In this document: positions 9,756-18,974 of the stretch, piece after piece
Numbering within the stretch: the stretch's first letter is position 1
Layout of the letters: each line of letters begins with the position of its first letter
Origin: Agrobacterium tumefaciens
Lineage (GTDB): Bacteria; Pseudomonadota; Alphaproteobacteria; Rhizobiales; Rhizobiaceae
Direction of reading: 5' to 3'
Assembly (NCBI GenBank): GCA_025560025.1
Contig: CP048485.1
Span: 2,386,501-2,450,500, forward strand
DNA length: 64,000 nucleotides
Translations under genes and position numbers: made by a program
Notes under the pieces: model-generated
The model's database searches: none
What the model saw: the letters and a program-made list of their open reading frames with translations, nothing else
What the model was told of the DNA's origin: nothing

Positions 9756-9863
9756 CCATGACCGGCTCGGCTTTGCCCGCCATTTCATCGGCACGCAAAA
9801 ACATTGGCAGAAACGCGAAATCGCGTTAAGCAACGGCAACCTCCAGATTTCACGGGTGCCGCG

Positions 9864-10511
9864 ATGGATTTCGTTCCAAGCCTGCCAACACTTGCCGCCT
9901 TCACCATCGCCATATTGCTCCTGGCGGTAACGCCCGGACCCGACATGACGTTGTGGATCAGCCGTTCGCTACGCGAGGGCCGCACAGCGGGTTTCATGAC
10001 CCTTCTGGGAACCAATATCGGCATCACCGTACATACGATGCTTGTCGCTTTCGGTGTTGCCGCGCTCATCGTTGCCTCACCGACCGCCTTCATGATCCTA
10101 AAGACCGGCGGCGCCGCCTATCTGGTCTGGCTCGCCATTCAGGCGATCCGCAAGGGTTCGGATTTCGTGATGGTCAAGACGACCGACGAAAAACCGCAAT
10201 CTTCCCTGAAGGGGGCCTTGCTGAACGGTATCTGGGTCAATCTGTTGAACCCGAAGATCATCATCTTTTTCATGACCTTCCTGCCGCAATTCGTCAGCGC
10301 ATCCGATCCGCACGTCACCGGCAAGCTGATTTTTCTTGGGCTCTGGTCCATCATCGTGGCACTGCCGATCGGCATCGGTATCGTTATCGCCGCCGATGTC
10401 CTCTCCGCCTGGCTGCAACGCAACAGGAAGGTTCTGCGCGGGCTGGACTATACGATCGCCGGCGTCTTTTCGGTTTTCGCCTTCAAGATTTTCTTCACGC
10501 AAGCGCGCTGA
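9864..10511 (+). CDS. LysE/RhtB family amino-acid exporter
   Basis: About 215 residues with five to six predicted membrane helices and the N-terminal family motif LLAVTPGPDM (T-P-G-P) in the first helix. RhtB/LysE proteins export amino acids such as homoserine, threonine, leucine or lysine. The open frame extends to 9804, but the ATG at 9864 (MDFVPSLPTLAAF) puts the first helix at the usual position. The middle basic loop contains KTTDEKPQSSLKGALLNG, a normal feature of the family. Substrate not assigned. Ends in the terminator at 10521-10544, convergent to the ABC operon. Confidence 0.9.
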   Translation: MDFVPSLPTLAAFTIAILLLAVTPGPDMTLWISRSLREGRTAGFMTLLGTNIGITVHTMLVAFGVAALIVASPTAFMILKTGGAAYLVWLAIQAIRKGSDFVMVKTTDEKPQSSLKGALLNGIWVNLLNPKIIIFFMTFLPQFVSASDPHVTGKLIFLGLWSIIVALPIGIGIVIAADVLSAWLQRNRKVLRGLDYTIAGVFSVFAFKIFFTQAR

Positions 10512-10520
10512 CGGCAAACG

Positions 10521-10548
10521 AAAAGGCGCCCGAAGGCGCCTTTTCAAA
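10521..10548. terminator. Bidirectional intrinsic terminator
   Basis: AAAAGGCGCC-CGAA-GGCGCCTTTT, a perfect ten-bp stem with A and T runs, between the convergent LysE gene and ABC operon. Confidence 0.85.
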
Positions 10549-10551
10549 CAA

Positions 10552-11346
10552 TCAGCCGATCAGCAATTCGTCATCGTCGAGCGTCTGGCCGCGTATCTTG
10601 CGGAACATGTCGATCAGATCCTCGACCTCGAGACCCTTGCGGCTTTCACCGGATACGTCGAGCACGATTTCACCGGCATGCAGCATGATGGTGCGGTCAC
10701 CATAATCCAGCGCCTGGCGCATGGAGTGGGTGACCATCAGCGTTGTCAGCTTGCGCTCGGAGACCACCTTGCGGGTCAGTTCCATCACGAACTCCGCCAT
10801 ACCAGGGTCGAGCGCTGCCGTATGTTCATCCAGCAGCAGCACATCCGAGCCTGAAAGCGTCGCCATGACAAGCGAGACCGCCTGTCTTTGTCCCCCGGAC
10901 AACAGGTCCATACGGTCCTTCAGGCGATTTTCCAGGCCGAGATTGAGCGAAGCGATCCGCTCCTTGAAGAAATCCCGTCTGCCACGCCCAAGCGCCGGCA
11001 ACAAACCGCGGCGCTGTCCGCGTGATGCCGCAAGCGCCAGATTTTCCTCGATGGTCAGCGCGCCGCAGCTGCCCGCCAGCGGGTCCTGAAACACGCGCGC
11101 CACGCGTCCAGCCCGGCTCGCGGTCGGCTTGCGGGTGACATCAGCGCCGCCGATCGTCACCTTTCCGGCCGTCGGCAGGACATCACCGGCCAGAACGCCG
11201 AGAAGCGTGGATTTTCCAGCCCCGTTCGAGCCGATGACGGTCACGAAAGAACCGGTCTCAATGGTAAGATCGATCTTGGCCAGCGCCTGCTTTTGCAGCG
11301 GCGTGCCGCGCCCGAAGACGACCTGGATATCGGAAAGGGAAATCAC
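10552..11346 (-). CDS. ABC transporter ATP-binding protein (TrpXYZ-like uptake system)
   Basis: A 264-residue ATPase with Walker A GSNGAGKST, signature LSGGQRQAVSL and Walker B VLLLDEHTAALDP. It overlaps the permease gene by four bases (ATGA at 11343-11346), so it belongs to the same operon as the permease and binding protein. The set (binding protein of the ABC_sub_bind/DUF534 type, ten-helix branched-chain-like permease, this ATPase) is the layout of the poorly studied family in which streptococcal TrpXYZ takes up tryptophan. Substrate here is not known. Confidence 0.93.
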   Translation of the reverse strand: MISLSDIQVVFGRGTPLQKQALAKIDLTIETGSFVTVIGSNGAGKSTLLGVLAGDVLPTAGKVTIGGADVTRKPTASRAGRVARVFQDPLAGSCGALTIEENLALAASRGQRRGLLPALGRGRRDFFKERIASLNLGLENRLKDRMDLLSGGQRQAVSLVMATLSGSDVLLLDEHTAALDPGMAEFVMELTRKVVSERKLTTLMVTHSMRQALDYGDRTIMLHAGEIVLDVSGESRKGLEVEDLIDMFRKIRGQTLDDDELLIG

Positions 11347-12224
11347 GATGTTGCTCCCCCGCGGCGCAGTCGGGGCAGGATCAATGCGATGGCCACCAAT
11401 ACCGCCGTTACGAAATTAAGATCGGATGCCTTGAGACCCAGCACATCACTCGACAAAGCGAGCTGGATGGCAAGGCGATAGGCGATGGAGCCGAAAACAC
11501 AGCCGATCAGCGCAATCAGAATGCCCCGTGCGCCGAACAGCGTCTCACCAATGATGACGGCCGCAAGCCCGACGACGATGGTGCCGACACCCGAGGTCAC
11601 ATCCGCAAAACCGTTGGTCTGCGCAAACAGCGCGCCGCCGAGAGCGACCAGCGCATTGGAAAGCGCCATGCCGAGATAGATCTGGTTGCCGGTCTTCACA
11701 CCCTGCGCCCGCGCCATGCGCGCATTGGCGCCCGTCGCCCGCATGGCAAGTCCAGCATCGCTTTCAAGGAAACGCCAGACCAGAATGACCGCAATCACCA
11801 CCAGCGCGCCGACAAAGAGCGGCCGCACGAGATATTCGGAAAGGCCAAGACCATAAAATGGCGAGATCATCGTATCCTGATTAAGCAGCGCCACATTCGG
11901 TTTCCCCATCACACGGAGATTGACCGAAAACAACGCGATCATCGTTAGGATCGACGCAAGCAGGTTGAGTATCTTGAAGCGGACGTTCAGCGTGGCCGTA
12001 ACGATGCCGGCGGCTGCACCCGCAACCATCGCAATCGCCGTCGCGACCCAGGCATTGAGACCGTAAATGATCAGCACGGCCGCCACGGCAGCGCCGAGCG
12101 GAAACGAACCGTCAACGGTCAGATCAGGAAAATCAAGCACGCGGAAAGCGAGATAGACGCCGATCGCCACGAAAGCGAAGACCAGTCCCAGCTCCACGGC
12201 ACCCCAGAAGGCGATTTGGCTCAC
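11343..12224 (-). CDS. ABC transporter permease (TrpXYZ-like)
   Basis: A 293-residue membrane protein with eight to ten hydrophobic helices, resembling the branched-chain amino-acid permease fold (LivH/LivM superfamily). Conserved segments FRVLDFPDLTVDGSFPLGAA and GVKTGNQIYLGMALSNALVALGG match the family that partners the ABC_sub_bind proteins. Its 3' end overlaps the ATPase gene by four bases. It lies about 100 bases downstream of the binding-protein gene. Confidence 0.92.
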   Translation of the reverse strand: MSQIAFWGAVELGLVFAFVAIGVYLAFRVLDFPDLTVDGSFPLGAAVAAVLIIYGLNAWVATAIAMVAGAAAGIVTATLNVRFKILNLLASILTMIALFSVNLRVMGKPNVALLNQDTMISPFYGLGLSEYLVRPLFVGALVVIAVILVWRFLESDAGLAMRATGANARMARAQGVKTGNQIYLGMALSNALVALGGALFAQTNGFADVTSGVGTIVVGLAAVIIGETLFGARGILIALIGCVFGSIAYRLAIQLALSSDVLGLKASDLNFVTAVLVAIALILPRLRRGGATS

Positions 12225-12324
12225 GATAATGTCCTTGTTATTGCCGCCACGTCGGCGGATGCGGGCATTGTTTTCGTGCCGCGCAAAGCGGGCGGCGGGT
12301 TTGCCGCCGCCCGAAGTTCGGTTG

Positions 12325-13278
12325 TTAGTCGATGACCTTGGTGGCGCGCTTGGTCACGCTTTCCGGGAAGGTGACGCCTGCTTTTTCAGCGGCCTTCTTG
12401 TTGATCACCAGATCAGTACCGACAGCAACGGTGGCCGGAATATCGCCCGGCTTTTCACCCTTGAGGATGCGGACAACCACGGCGCCGGTCTGCTTGCCAA
12501 CGTCGAAATAGTTGAAGCCGAGGGCAGCAACCGCACCGCGCGCGACGGAATCCGTATCGGCGGCATAAAGCGGGATCTTGGCTTCCGCTGCAACGCCTGC
12601 TGCCGCCTCAAAAGCGGAAACGATGGTGTTGTCGGTCGGAACGTAGATCACGTCGGCCTTGCCGACCAGCGCGCGTGTTGCGCCCTGAACTTCAGCGGAC
12701 TTGGTGGCGACGGATTCGACGATCTTCAAGCCGGCCTTTTCGGCTTCAGCCTTCAGCAGTGCGAGAGTGGAAGCGGAGTTGGCCTCGGCCGAGTTGTAGA
12801 TGAAGCCGATGGACTTCGCGTTCGGCGAAATTTCCTTGATGAGCGCCAGATGCTCGCCAACCGGCAGCATGTCGGAAAGGCCGGTCACATTGCGGCCGGG
12901 CTTTTCCATGCTCTTGACGAGCTGTGCACCGACCGGATCGGAAACGGCCGTGAAAACGACCGGAATATCGCGCGTCGCCGCAACGACGGCCTGTGCCGAC
13001 GGCGTGGAGATCGGCACGATGACATCAGGCGCATCGCCCACGAACTGGCGCGCGATCTGCGCTGCGGTGCCGGGGTTGCCCTGCGCGGACTCGTAGAGGA
13101 ACTTGAGGTTCTCGCCTTCCTTGTAACCGGCTTCCGCAAGGGCTGCCTTGACGCCATCACGGGCGGCGTCAAGCGCCGGATGTTCGACAATGGCGGTGAC
13201 GGCAACGGTGACGTTTTCAGCCTTGGCCGGCAGAACGAGGGCGCTCGCGGCTGCGAGCGCCAGAATAAATGCGCGCAT
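12325..13278 (-). CDS. ABC transporter substrate-binding protein (ABC_sub_bind family)
   Basis: A 317-residue secreted protein with a clear signal peptide (MRAFILALAAASALVLPAKA, then ENVTV). The body has the two-lobed periplasmic-binding fold of the ABC_sub_bind family: VTVAVTAIVEHPALDAARDGVKAALAEAG-type start, VPISTPSAQAVVAATRDIPVVFTAVSDPVGA in the middle and a VPTDNTIVSAFEA segment. A strong GGAGG site precedes the ATG. It is the first and presumably most abundant product of the operon. Candidate ligands include aromatic amino acids, by analogy with TrpX, but this is not shown. Confidence 0.93.
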   Translation of the reverse strand: MRAFILALAAASALVLPAKAENVTVAVTAIVEHPALDAARDGVKAALAEAGYKEGENLKFLYESAQGNPGTAAQIARQFVGDAPDVIVPISTPSAQAVVAATRDIPVVFTAVSDPVGAQLVKSMEKPGRNVTGLSDMLPVGEHLALIKEISPNAKSIGFIYNSAEANSASTLALLKAEAEKAGLKIVESVATKSAEVQGATRALVGKADVIYVPTDNTIVSAFEAAAGVAAEAKIPLYAADTDSVARGAVAALGFNYFDVGKQTGAVVVRILKGEKPGDIPATVAVGTDLVINKKAAEKAGVTFPESVTKRATKVID

Positions 13279-13386
13279 GGGTATCCTCCAGTTGGTTTCT
13301 TATTGCCGTCTTATTAGAAACAAGACAGCCCGAAATCAATCGTAGAACCGCCGCAAGCCAAGCTTTCTGGCGCAGTTGTGACTTAT

Positions 13387-14625
13387 TCAGTCGTCAGCGC
13401 CGTGGTTGGCGATCATCATCGCCTCGAAAGCCAGCCGCTCCGTCTTGCGCATGCGCTCCGATTCCGACTTCAGCTGACCGCAGGCGGCAAGAATGTCGCG
13501 GCCGCGCGGCGTTCGGATCGGCGAGGCATAACCCGCCTGATTGATGAAATCGGCGAACTTCTCGATCTGCGCCCAGTCGGAACACTGGTAATTCGTGCCC
13601 GGCCATGGATTGAACGGAATGAGGTTGATCTTGGCCGGAACGCCCTTCAAAAGCTGAACCAGCATCTTGGCGTCTTCCAGGCTGTCATTCACATCCTTCA
13701 GCATCACATATTCGAAGGTGATGCGGCGGGCATTGGAGAGGCCGGGATATTTGCGGCAGGCTTCGATCAACTCCTTCAGCGGATATTTCTTGTTGATCGG
13801 CACCAGCATGTCGCGCAGCTCATCACGCACCGCATGCAGCGAAATCGCCAGCATCACGCCGATCTCATCCCCGGTGCGGAAGATTTCCGGCACAACGCCG
13901 GAGGTGGAGAGCGTGACCCGGCGCTTGGAGAGCGACAGGCCGTCGCCGTCGGTCGCAATCAGCAGGGCCGTCTTCACATGCTCGAAATTATAGAGCGGTT
14001 CGCCCATGCCCATCATCACGATGTTGGAGACCTTGCGGCCTTCGCTTGGCACATAGGCGCCAACCGGTGTCGACCCATCGGGAAAATCGCCGAGACGGTC
14101 GCGGGCGAGCAGAAGCTGGGCGAGGATTTCCTCGGCCGTCAGGTTTCGCACCAGGCGCTGCGTGCCGGTGTGACAGAAGGAACAGGTCAGCGAACAGCCC
14201 ACCTGGCTCGAAATGCACAGCGTGCCGCGACCCTCTTCGGGAATATAGACAGTCTCGATCTCGACGGGACGTCCCGCACCGCGCGGCGGGAAACGCATCA
14301 GCCATTTGCGGGTACCGTCATTGGAAATCTGCTCTTCGACGATTTCCGGGCGGGCGATGGTGAAGGCCGCCTTCAGCTTCTCGCGAAGCTCCTTGGCGAC
14401 ATTGGTCATATTGTCGAAATCCGAGACGCCGCGCACATAAAGCCAGTTCCACAACTGGCTGACGCGCATCTTCACCTGCTTCTGCGGCACGCCGATTTCG
14501 GCCAGCGCCTCGCCCATGTCCTCACGCGTCAGGCCGATCAGCGACGGCTTGCCGGACATGAGATCGCTATTGGCGATCAGCGGGGTTTTGACTGCCAGGC
14601 CGGCAGGGGCTTGCATTACGGACAT
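13387..14625 (-). CDS. rlmN: 23S rRNA (adenine2503-C2)/tRNA adenine37 methyltransferase RlmN
   Basis: A radical-SAM enzyme that methylates C2 of A2503 in 23S rRNA and A37 in some tRNAs. The cluster motif C-SLT-C-SF-C (CxxxCxxC) is present, with the preceding LCISSQVG. The resting-state methyl-carrier cysteine is in the C-terminal AACGQLKSE. The length, 412 residues from ATG 14625 (a GTG one codon earlier is possible), fits the family with a typical N-terminal extension. Cfr is excluded because RlmN-type flanking sequence ([19 protein letters not shown]) and the housekeeping context fit better. Single gene. Confidence 0.96.
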   Translation of the reverse strand: MSVMQAPAGLAVKTPLIANSDLMSGKPSLIGLTREDMGEALAEIGVPQKQVKMRVSQLWNWLYVRGVSDFDNMTNVAKELREKLKAAFTIARPEIVEEQISNDGTRKWLMRFPPRGAGRPVEIETVYIPEEGRGTLCISSQVGCSLTCSFCHTGTQRLVRNLTAEEILAQLLLARDRLGDFPDGSTPVGAYVPSEGRKVSNIVMMGMGEPLYNFEHVKTALLIATDGDGLSLSKRRVTLSTSGVVPEIFRTGDEIGVMLAISLHAVRDELRDMLVPINKKYPLKELIEACRKYPGLSNARRITFEYVMLKDVNDSLEDAKMLVQLLKGVPAKINLIPFNPWPGTNYQCSDWAQIEKFADFINQAGYASPIRTPRGRDILAACGQLKSESERMRKTERLAFEAMMIANHGADD

Positions 14626-14765
14626 CACGCTATCCCATCATTCCATGCATCGCACGACCGGCCTGTCAGATAGGCGGAAAATCGTCTACATGTCGAGAAA
14701 ATCAAAGGCGGAGCACTTTTCGCGCATCCGCCTGTCAATGTTGCCGCGCGTTTAGCATTAAACTG

Positions 14766-14799
14766 GTAAAAACGCAAATGGCCGATCCATGATCGGCCA
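14766..14799 (-). terminator. Terminator of the ialB-like gene
   Basis: TGGCCGATC-CAT-GATCGGCCA hairpin (14779-14799), followed on the minus strand by TTTGCGTTTTT, 27 bases past the stop codon. Confidence 0.7.
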
Positions 14800-14825
14800 T
14801 CCACCAAGCTGACAGAGTGTCAGTA

Positions 14826-15329
14826 TTACTTGCAGCTCTCGATCTGCTTGAGAGCGGCCGAAATGCCCGAGAGCGAATAGGAATAGGAAGTCGCGGTGCC
14901 GCGGCCGGAGACGGCCTTGACGGTCATCGACTTGCCGCCCTTCATCGCAGCCACCAGAGCCGGTTCTTCGGCAGCATTTTCAACCCAGGCAGCCTTGTCC
15001 TTGGTGAACATGACGAAGTTCTTGTTATCGATCGTCACATTGACCTTAGAACCCTGCTTCAGCGGGTAACCCACCATGGCCTGCGGCTCATAGGATATGT
15101 TCTGGCCCGGACGCTGCGACACGATGAAGAAGATATCGCCGTGATCGACGCTCGCCGGTTCCTTGGCGGTCGGAATGGAAAGAACGTAGCAGACGGTGCT
15201 ATTGCCCGATTTGTACGAATAGGCACCCCATGCATTGAACTGCTGGATGCGCGTGGGCGACTGTGCAGATGCTACGCCGACGCTGGTCAGCAAAATGGCC
15301 ACTGCGGTTGCTACACTTCTTACAAACAT
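14826..15329 (-). CDS. Invasion-associated locus B (IalB) family periplasmic protein
   Basis: About 167 residues from the ATG at 15329, which has AGGAAA nine bases upstream; the longer frame to 15359 would bury the signal peptide. The N-terminus MFVRSVATAVAILLTSVGVASA is a cleavable signal peptide. The mature part has the IalB-type beta-rich domain (FNAWGAYSYKSGNSTVCYVLS, then DIFFIVSQRPG and EPQAMVGYPLKQGSKV) with a cysteine near each end (NSTVCYV and the terminal ESCK) that could form a disulfide. In Bartonella IalB helps erythrocyte invasion, but rhizobial members are widespread envelope proteins with no proven role. Confidence 0.88.
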   Translation of the reverse strand: MFVRSVATAVAILLTSVGVASAQSPTRIQQFNAWGAYSYKSGNSTVCYVLSIPTAKEPASVDHGDIFFIVSQRPGQNISYEPQAMVGYPLKQGSKVNVTIDNKNFVMFTKDKAAWVENAAEEPALVAAMKGGKSMTVKAVSGRGTATSYSYSLSGISAALKQIESCK

Positions 15330-15626
15330 AGAATTTCCTGCCGGGTTATTGTCTTCCATTGGCCCGAAGCAGCGGCGGGCTCCATTTTATGGATCGGCCA
15401 CGTTCAGGTGCGGATCGTCTTTTCTCATTGTGGTCAGGAAGCGGTTACCAAACCGTCAACAACACGCATAAAATGCCGAAAACGTCTTACAGTGTTACAG
15501 ATCGGCGACTCCCAGCACCCTGAGGAGAAGGGCGAGGCACGTCCTTCCGTCATGTGTATGACACACAAATTCAGGCAAGAATTTGTCACCTGCCGGGCTC
15601 GACCGGGCAGGCACATCACAGACACG

Positions 15627-16007
15627 TTACCCGGCTTCCTGCTGTCTTTTCAGCATGGCGTCCGCGGCGTCGTAATGTTCCATCTTGATATGGGCGCGGA
15701 TCATGGCAAGGGCGGCGGTGATAACCGCGATGTCGTCGGTAAAACCGATGACCGCCAGCACATCCGGCACGGCATCCATTGGCATGATGAAATAGGCGAG
15801 AGCAGCGAGAATGATGCCCTTGGCGCGCAGCGGCGTGTCGCGGTCGATCGCGCAATAATAGGCAGCCGCCGCGTCGCGCGCAAACGGCACCTTCGTCATC
15901 ACGCGCTTCAGCTTCGGCCAGAATTTGGCACGCACGACGCTCTCGCGCTCTTCCTGCCTGTCGTTTTCGCCGGGCAGAAGAATTTCACCGATTTTCACAT
16001 CATCCAT
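15627..16007 (-). CDS. YkvA/DUF1232 family protein
   Basis: 126 residues from the ATG at 16007, which has AGGA nine bases upstream (the frame is open to 16055). The DUF1232 signature YFIMPMDAVPDVLAVIGFTDDIAVITAAL is clear, split here by description only: a hydrophobic hairpin with the P-x-D-x-x-P-D core and a conserved DD pair. The charged N-terminal half (REERESVVRAKFWPKL-like) is soluble. Members are small inner-membrane proteins of unknown function. It lies 51 bases downstream of phhB on the same strand and may be co-transcribed with it. Confidence 0.85.
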   Translation of the reverse strand: MDDVKIGEILLPGENDRQEERESVVRAKFWPKLKRVMTKVPFARDAAAAYYCAIDRDTPLRAKGIILAALAYFIMPMDAVPDVLAVIGFTDDIAVITAALAMIRAHIKMEHYDAADAMLKRQQEAG

Positions 16008-16058
16008 GATCGACGGTCCTCCGGTCACGGCTATTATATGGGACTTATGGCCCACCGT

Positions 16059-16364
16059 TCAATTCCCCCGGCCGGCGGCAGCCTTCTGCATGGCACCGGC
16101 CAGAAGAAAATCCTGCTCGGTCACGCCCTGCGAATCATGCGTGGTGAGGCAGACCTTCACTCGCGAGTAGACATTGGACCATTCCGGGTGGTGGTTGAGC
16201 TTTTCCGCCACAAGAGCGGACTCCGCCATGAAACCGAAAGCCTCCGCAAAACTCGAAAACTTGAAAGATCTGACGATCGCCGCGCCATCTTCCCGCAACG
16301 ACCAGCCTTCAAGTTTTAAGAGCTCCTGCCGGATGGCGTCCTGCTCAAGTCTGGGATATTTCAT
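16059..16364 (-). CDS. phhB: 4a-hydroxytetrahydrobiopterin dehydratase (pterin-4a-carbinolamine dehydratase)
   Basis: A 101-residue protein with the family signature [20 protein letters not shown] followed by HD, where the histidines and the W-x-N-V-Y segment form the pterin site. It dehydrates the 4a-hydroxy pterin made by aromatic amino-acid hydroxylases or acts as a side-activity enzyme for molybdopterin or folate pools. GGAGG precedes the ATG. No phenylalanine hydroxylase gene is in this window, so its partner must be elsewhere if that is its role. Confidence 0.93.
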   Translation of the reverse strand: MKYPRLEQDAIRQELLKLEGWSLREDGAAIVRSFKFSSFAEAFGFMAESALVAEKLNHHPEWSNVYSRVKVCLTTHDSQGVTEQDFLLAGAMQKAAAGRGN

Positions 16365-16447
16365 GTTTTCACCTCCGCGTGACAGGGCGCCTGCCGTACC
16401 GGCACAACCATGGCACGCTTGAATTGCCGGAGCGACCCATAATCCTC

Positions 16448-16927
16448 ATGAAACGCACATCCGTTCTGTTTGTTTGCATGGGCAACATCTGCCGTTCACC
16501 CCTCGCCGAAGGCGTTTTTGCCCATCTTGCCGAACTGAAAGGTGTCGCAGACCAGCTCACCGTCGATTCCGCCGGAACGGGCGGCTGGCACGCGGGCAAC
16601 GCCCCGGACCGCAGATCGGTTGCGGTGGCCCGCAAGCATGGCATCGATATTTCCCGGCAACGGGCAAGGCAGGTCAGTCAGGCCGATTTCGAAACCTTCG
16701 ATCTGATCCTTGCCATGGATACGAGCAACCTGGCGAAGCTGCTCCAAAAGGCGCCGGAAAACCGCAAGCACAAAATCCACCTTTTTCTGGACTATGCGTC
16801 GGGACGCCGCGATAGCGTCCCCGATCCATATTTCGGCGGTGAAGACGGCTTTCTGAGCGTCTACAACATGCTTTTGGCGGGATGCAGCTCGTTGCTCGAA
16901 AAGATGGAGCTGGATCGCGCCTCGTGA
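16448..16927 (+). CDS. Low-molecular-weight protein tyrosine phosphatase
   Basis: 159 residues from ATG 16448 (frame open to 16379). The P-loop VCMGNICRSPLAEG carries the catalytic CX5RS, and the general acid aspartate is in VPDPYFGG near the C-terminus; both are in the canonical positions of the LMW-PTP family. The sequence closer to the loop (NICRSPLAEG) resembles stand-alone phosphatases rather than arsenate reductases. It may dephosphorylate tyrosine kinases or small phospho-substrates. Its last 67 bases overlap the 3' end of thpR on the other strand. Confidence 0.93.
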   Translation: MKRTSVLFVCMGNICRSPLAEGVFAHLAELKGVADQLTVDSAGTGGWHAGNAPDRRSVAVARKHGIDISRQRARQVSQADFETFDLILAMDTSNLAKLLQKAPENRKHKIHLFLDYASGRRDSVPDPYFGGEDGFLSVYNMLLAGCSSLLEKMELDRAS

Positions 16928-17454
16928 AGCGGGAAGGCCTCTTCGACGATGTAAGGTCCACCGCCCACCGATTCCTTCGACGACATCAGCACGAAACGGC
17001 CGACCGTGAAGGGCGAGGTGCGGAAGTTGCCGCGTCCGGAAAGATAATGCACCACATCGTCCAGACGCGAGGAGCGCAGTCGCGCCAGCGTCACATGCGG
17101 CATGAATTTGCGCGGATCGGGCGGGAGACCGATCCTCTGACAAATTCTCTCGACCTCGGCCTGCAGCGCATGCATTTCCGGTGAGGGGGAAACCCCTGCC
17201 CAGATGGAATGCGGTTTCTTGGAACCGAAGGAACCCATGCCGGTGAGATTGAGCTGGAATTCCGGCCTTTCGATCCGATCCAGCCGGTCAACGACCTCAT
17301 CGGCGGTCCGTCCGTCGATATCACCGATAAAACGCAGGGTTATGTGATAATTCTCCACATCGATCCACCGGGCTCCCGGCAGACCACCGCGCAACAATGA
17401 GAGGCTCATAGCCGCATTGCGCGGAATTTCGAGGGCGGTAAACAGTCTCGGCAT
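16861..17454 (-). CDS. thpR: RNA 2',3'-cyclic phosphodiesterase (2H phosphoesterase)
   Basis: 197 residues from the ATG at 17454 (MPRLFTALEIP); the frame is open to 17499. Two H-x-T-L motifs are visible: YHITLRF near residue 45 and PHVTLAR near residue 128, the two catalytic histidine pairs of the 2H superfamily. The family hydrolyses 2',3'-cyclic phosphate ends and can ligate tRNA halves 2'-5' in vitro. The gene converges on the LMW phosphatase and overlaps it by 67 bases (16861-16927), so both C-termini are encoded by the same DNA. Confidence 0.92.
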   Translation of the reverse strand: MPRLFTALEIPRNAAMSLSLLRGGLPGARWIDVENYHITLRFIGDIDGRTADEVVDRLDRIERPEFQLNLTGMGSFGSKKPHSIWAGVSPSPEMHALQAEVERICQRIGLPPDPRKFMPHVTLARLRSSRLDDVVHYLSGRGNFRTSPFTVGRFVLMSSKESVGGGPYIVEEAFPLHEARSSSIFSSNELHPAKSML

Positions 17455-17522
17455 GGCGAGCTCCCCGAATCTCTTGGCAGAACAAGCATAGCGAATCACG
17501 CAATGCAGGCGGGCGCAAGTGC

Positions 17523-18173
17523 TTATTTTTTTTGCGCACCGATTGTCTTGATGAAGCTTTCAACAGCCGGCAAAGATTTCTCGACCATCATGGCAACTCC
17601 TTGCGTATTGGGGTGCATCTTGTCATCCAGCTTCAGCTTGTCATCTGTCACCACGCCATCCAGAAAGAAGGGATAAAGCGGCAGGTTGTATTTTTCCGCA
17701 AGCTGAGGATAGAGCGGATTGAAGCGCTTGGCATAATCTTCGCCCATATTCGGCGGCGCCATAATGCCGACCAGCAAGACGGCTATATTGCGTTTCTGAA
17801 AACCGGAAATAATGGCGTCGAGGTTCTTTTCCGTCTGTTCCGGCGCAATACCACGCAAAGCATCATTGGCGCCGAGCTCCAGAATGACCCCGTCCGTACC
17901 ATCAGGAACAGACCATTCCGCCCGCGCCAGACCGCCGGAAGAGGTATCTCCGGACACACCGGCATTGGTAACGGTGACATTCATGCCCCTGGCTTTTAAT
18001 GCAGCCTCAAGCTGTGCGGTGTAGCTGTCGGTGGGGGGCAGCTGATACCCGGCCATGAGGCTGTCGCCGAGGCCGACCAGTTGCAATGTCCGCTCCTGAG
18101 CCGTGGCCACGGAGGCAGAAAAGGCGGCTGCAAAAATGACGATGAAGTGAAACAGGGCGGCTTTAAATCTCAT
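17523..18173 (-). CDS. tesA: Arylesterase / TesA-like SGNH hydrolase
   Basis: A 216-residue exported SGNH hydrolase. Block I GLGDSLMAGYQLPP (catalytic Ser), block III ELGANDALRGI (Asn) and block V DKMHPNTQG (Asp and His) are all intact. An N-terminal hydrophobic segment ending in SVATAQ suggests a signal peptide and periplasmic location, like E. coli TesA (thioesterase I/protease I). It is divergent from ybbA-ybbP with about 90 bases between the starts, exactly the arrangement seen in E. coli (tesA with ybbAP), which supports the orthology. Confidence 0.93.
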   Translation of the reverse strand: MRFKAALFHFIVIFAAAFSASVATAQERTLQLVGLGDSLMAGYQLPPTDSYTAQLEAALKARGMNVTVTNAGVSGDTSSGGLARAEWSVPDGTDGVILELGANDALRGIAPEQTEKNLDAIISGFQKRNIAVLLVGIMAPPNMGEDYAKRFNPLYPQLAEKYNLPLYPFFLDGVVTDDKLKLDDKMHPNTQGVAMMVEKSLPAVESFIKTIGAQKK

Positions 18174-18263
18174 CTCGGCTTTCCTAACTTGTTTCGCATT
18201 GCCCGAAGTACCGACCGCATCGACTGCGCCATACCGCTTTCATCATATATAGGAACGAGAATT

Positions 18264-18974
18264 GTGACGAAAAGCATCATAGAGCTGAAGAAAGCCGACC
18301 TCACGCTCGGCAACGCCGCCGCCTCCGTTCACGTTCTCAAGAACATCGATCTTGCCATCGGTGAAGGCGAGGCGGTTGGCATTGTCGGCCCGTCCGGCTC
18401 GGGAAAATCGACCCTTCTGATGGTGCTTGCCGGGCTTGAGAGGCTTGATAGCGGTGAGATCGTCATCGCGAACACGGCGTTGCACAAGCTCGGCGAAGAT
18501 GCGCTCGCGGATTTCCGCGGCAAGAATATCGGCATCGTTTTCCAGTCCTTCCATCTCATCGCAAACATGACGGCGCTGGAAAACGTCGCCGTCCCGCTGG
18601 AACTGGCCAATGTTCCGAACCCCTTCGAAATCGCCAAACGCGAACTTGTCGCCGTTGGTCTCGGGGAACGCCTCAACCACTATCCCGGTCAACTCTCCGG
18701 CGGCGAGCAGCAGCGTGTCGCCATCGCCCGCGCGCTGGCCCCCTCACCCGCCGTGTTGATCGCCGATGAACCGACGGGCAATCTCGATACCGATACCGGC
18801 AAGCAGATCGCCGATCTTCTTTTTACAAAACAGGCCGAACGCGGCATGACCATGGTCCTTGTCACCCATGACCCCTCGCTGGCTGCCCGCTGCTCACGGC
18901 AGATCAAGGTGCGCTCCGGCGAAATAGAGGGCGACAGCGCCAAGGCCCAGATGGCGCGGGCGGTCTCGGCATGA
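18264..18974 (+). CDS. ybbA: ABC transporter ATP-binding protein YbbA-like
   Basis: 236 residues from the GTG at 18264, chosen because AGGA lies nine bases upstream and because the longer frame (from 18081) runs back into the tesA gene. Walker A GPSGSGKST, signature LSGGEQQRVAIARAL and Walker B VLIADEPTGNLD place it in the LolD/MacB/YbbA group. It overlaps the permease gene by four bases (ATGA, 18971-18974). With YbbP it forms a type VII-like mechanotransmission ABC system; in E. coli the complex has been linked to the TesA esterase. Confidence 0.94.
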   Translation: MTKSIIELKKADLTLGNAAASVHVLKNIDLAIGEGEAVGIVGPSGSGKSTLLMVLAGLERLDSGEIVIANTALHKLGEDALADFRGKNIGIVFQSFHLIANMTALENVAVPLELANVPNPFEIAKRELVAVGLGERLNHYPGQLSGGEQQRVAIARALAPSPAVLIADEPTGNLDTDTGKQIADLLFTKQAERGMTMVLVTHDPSLAARCSRQIKVRSGEIEGDSAKAQMARAVSA

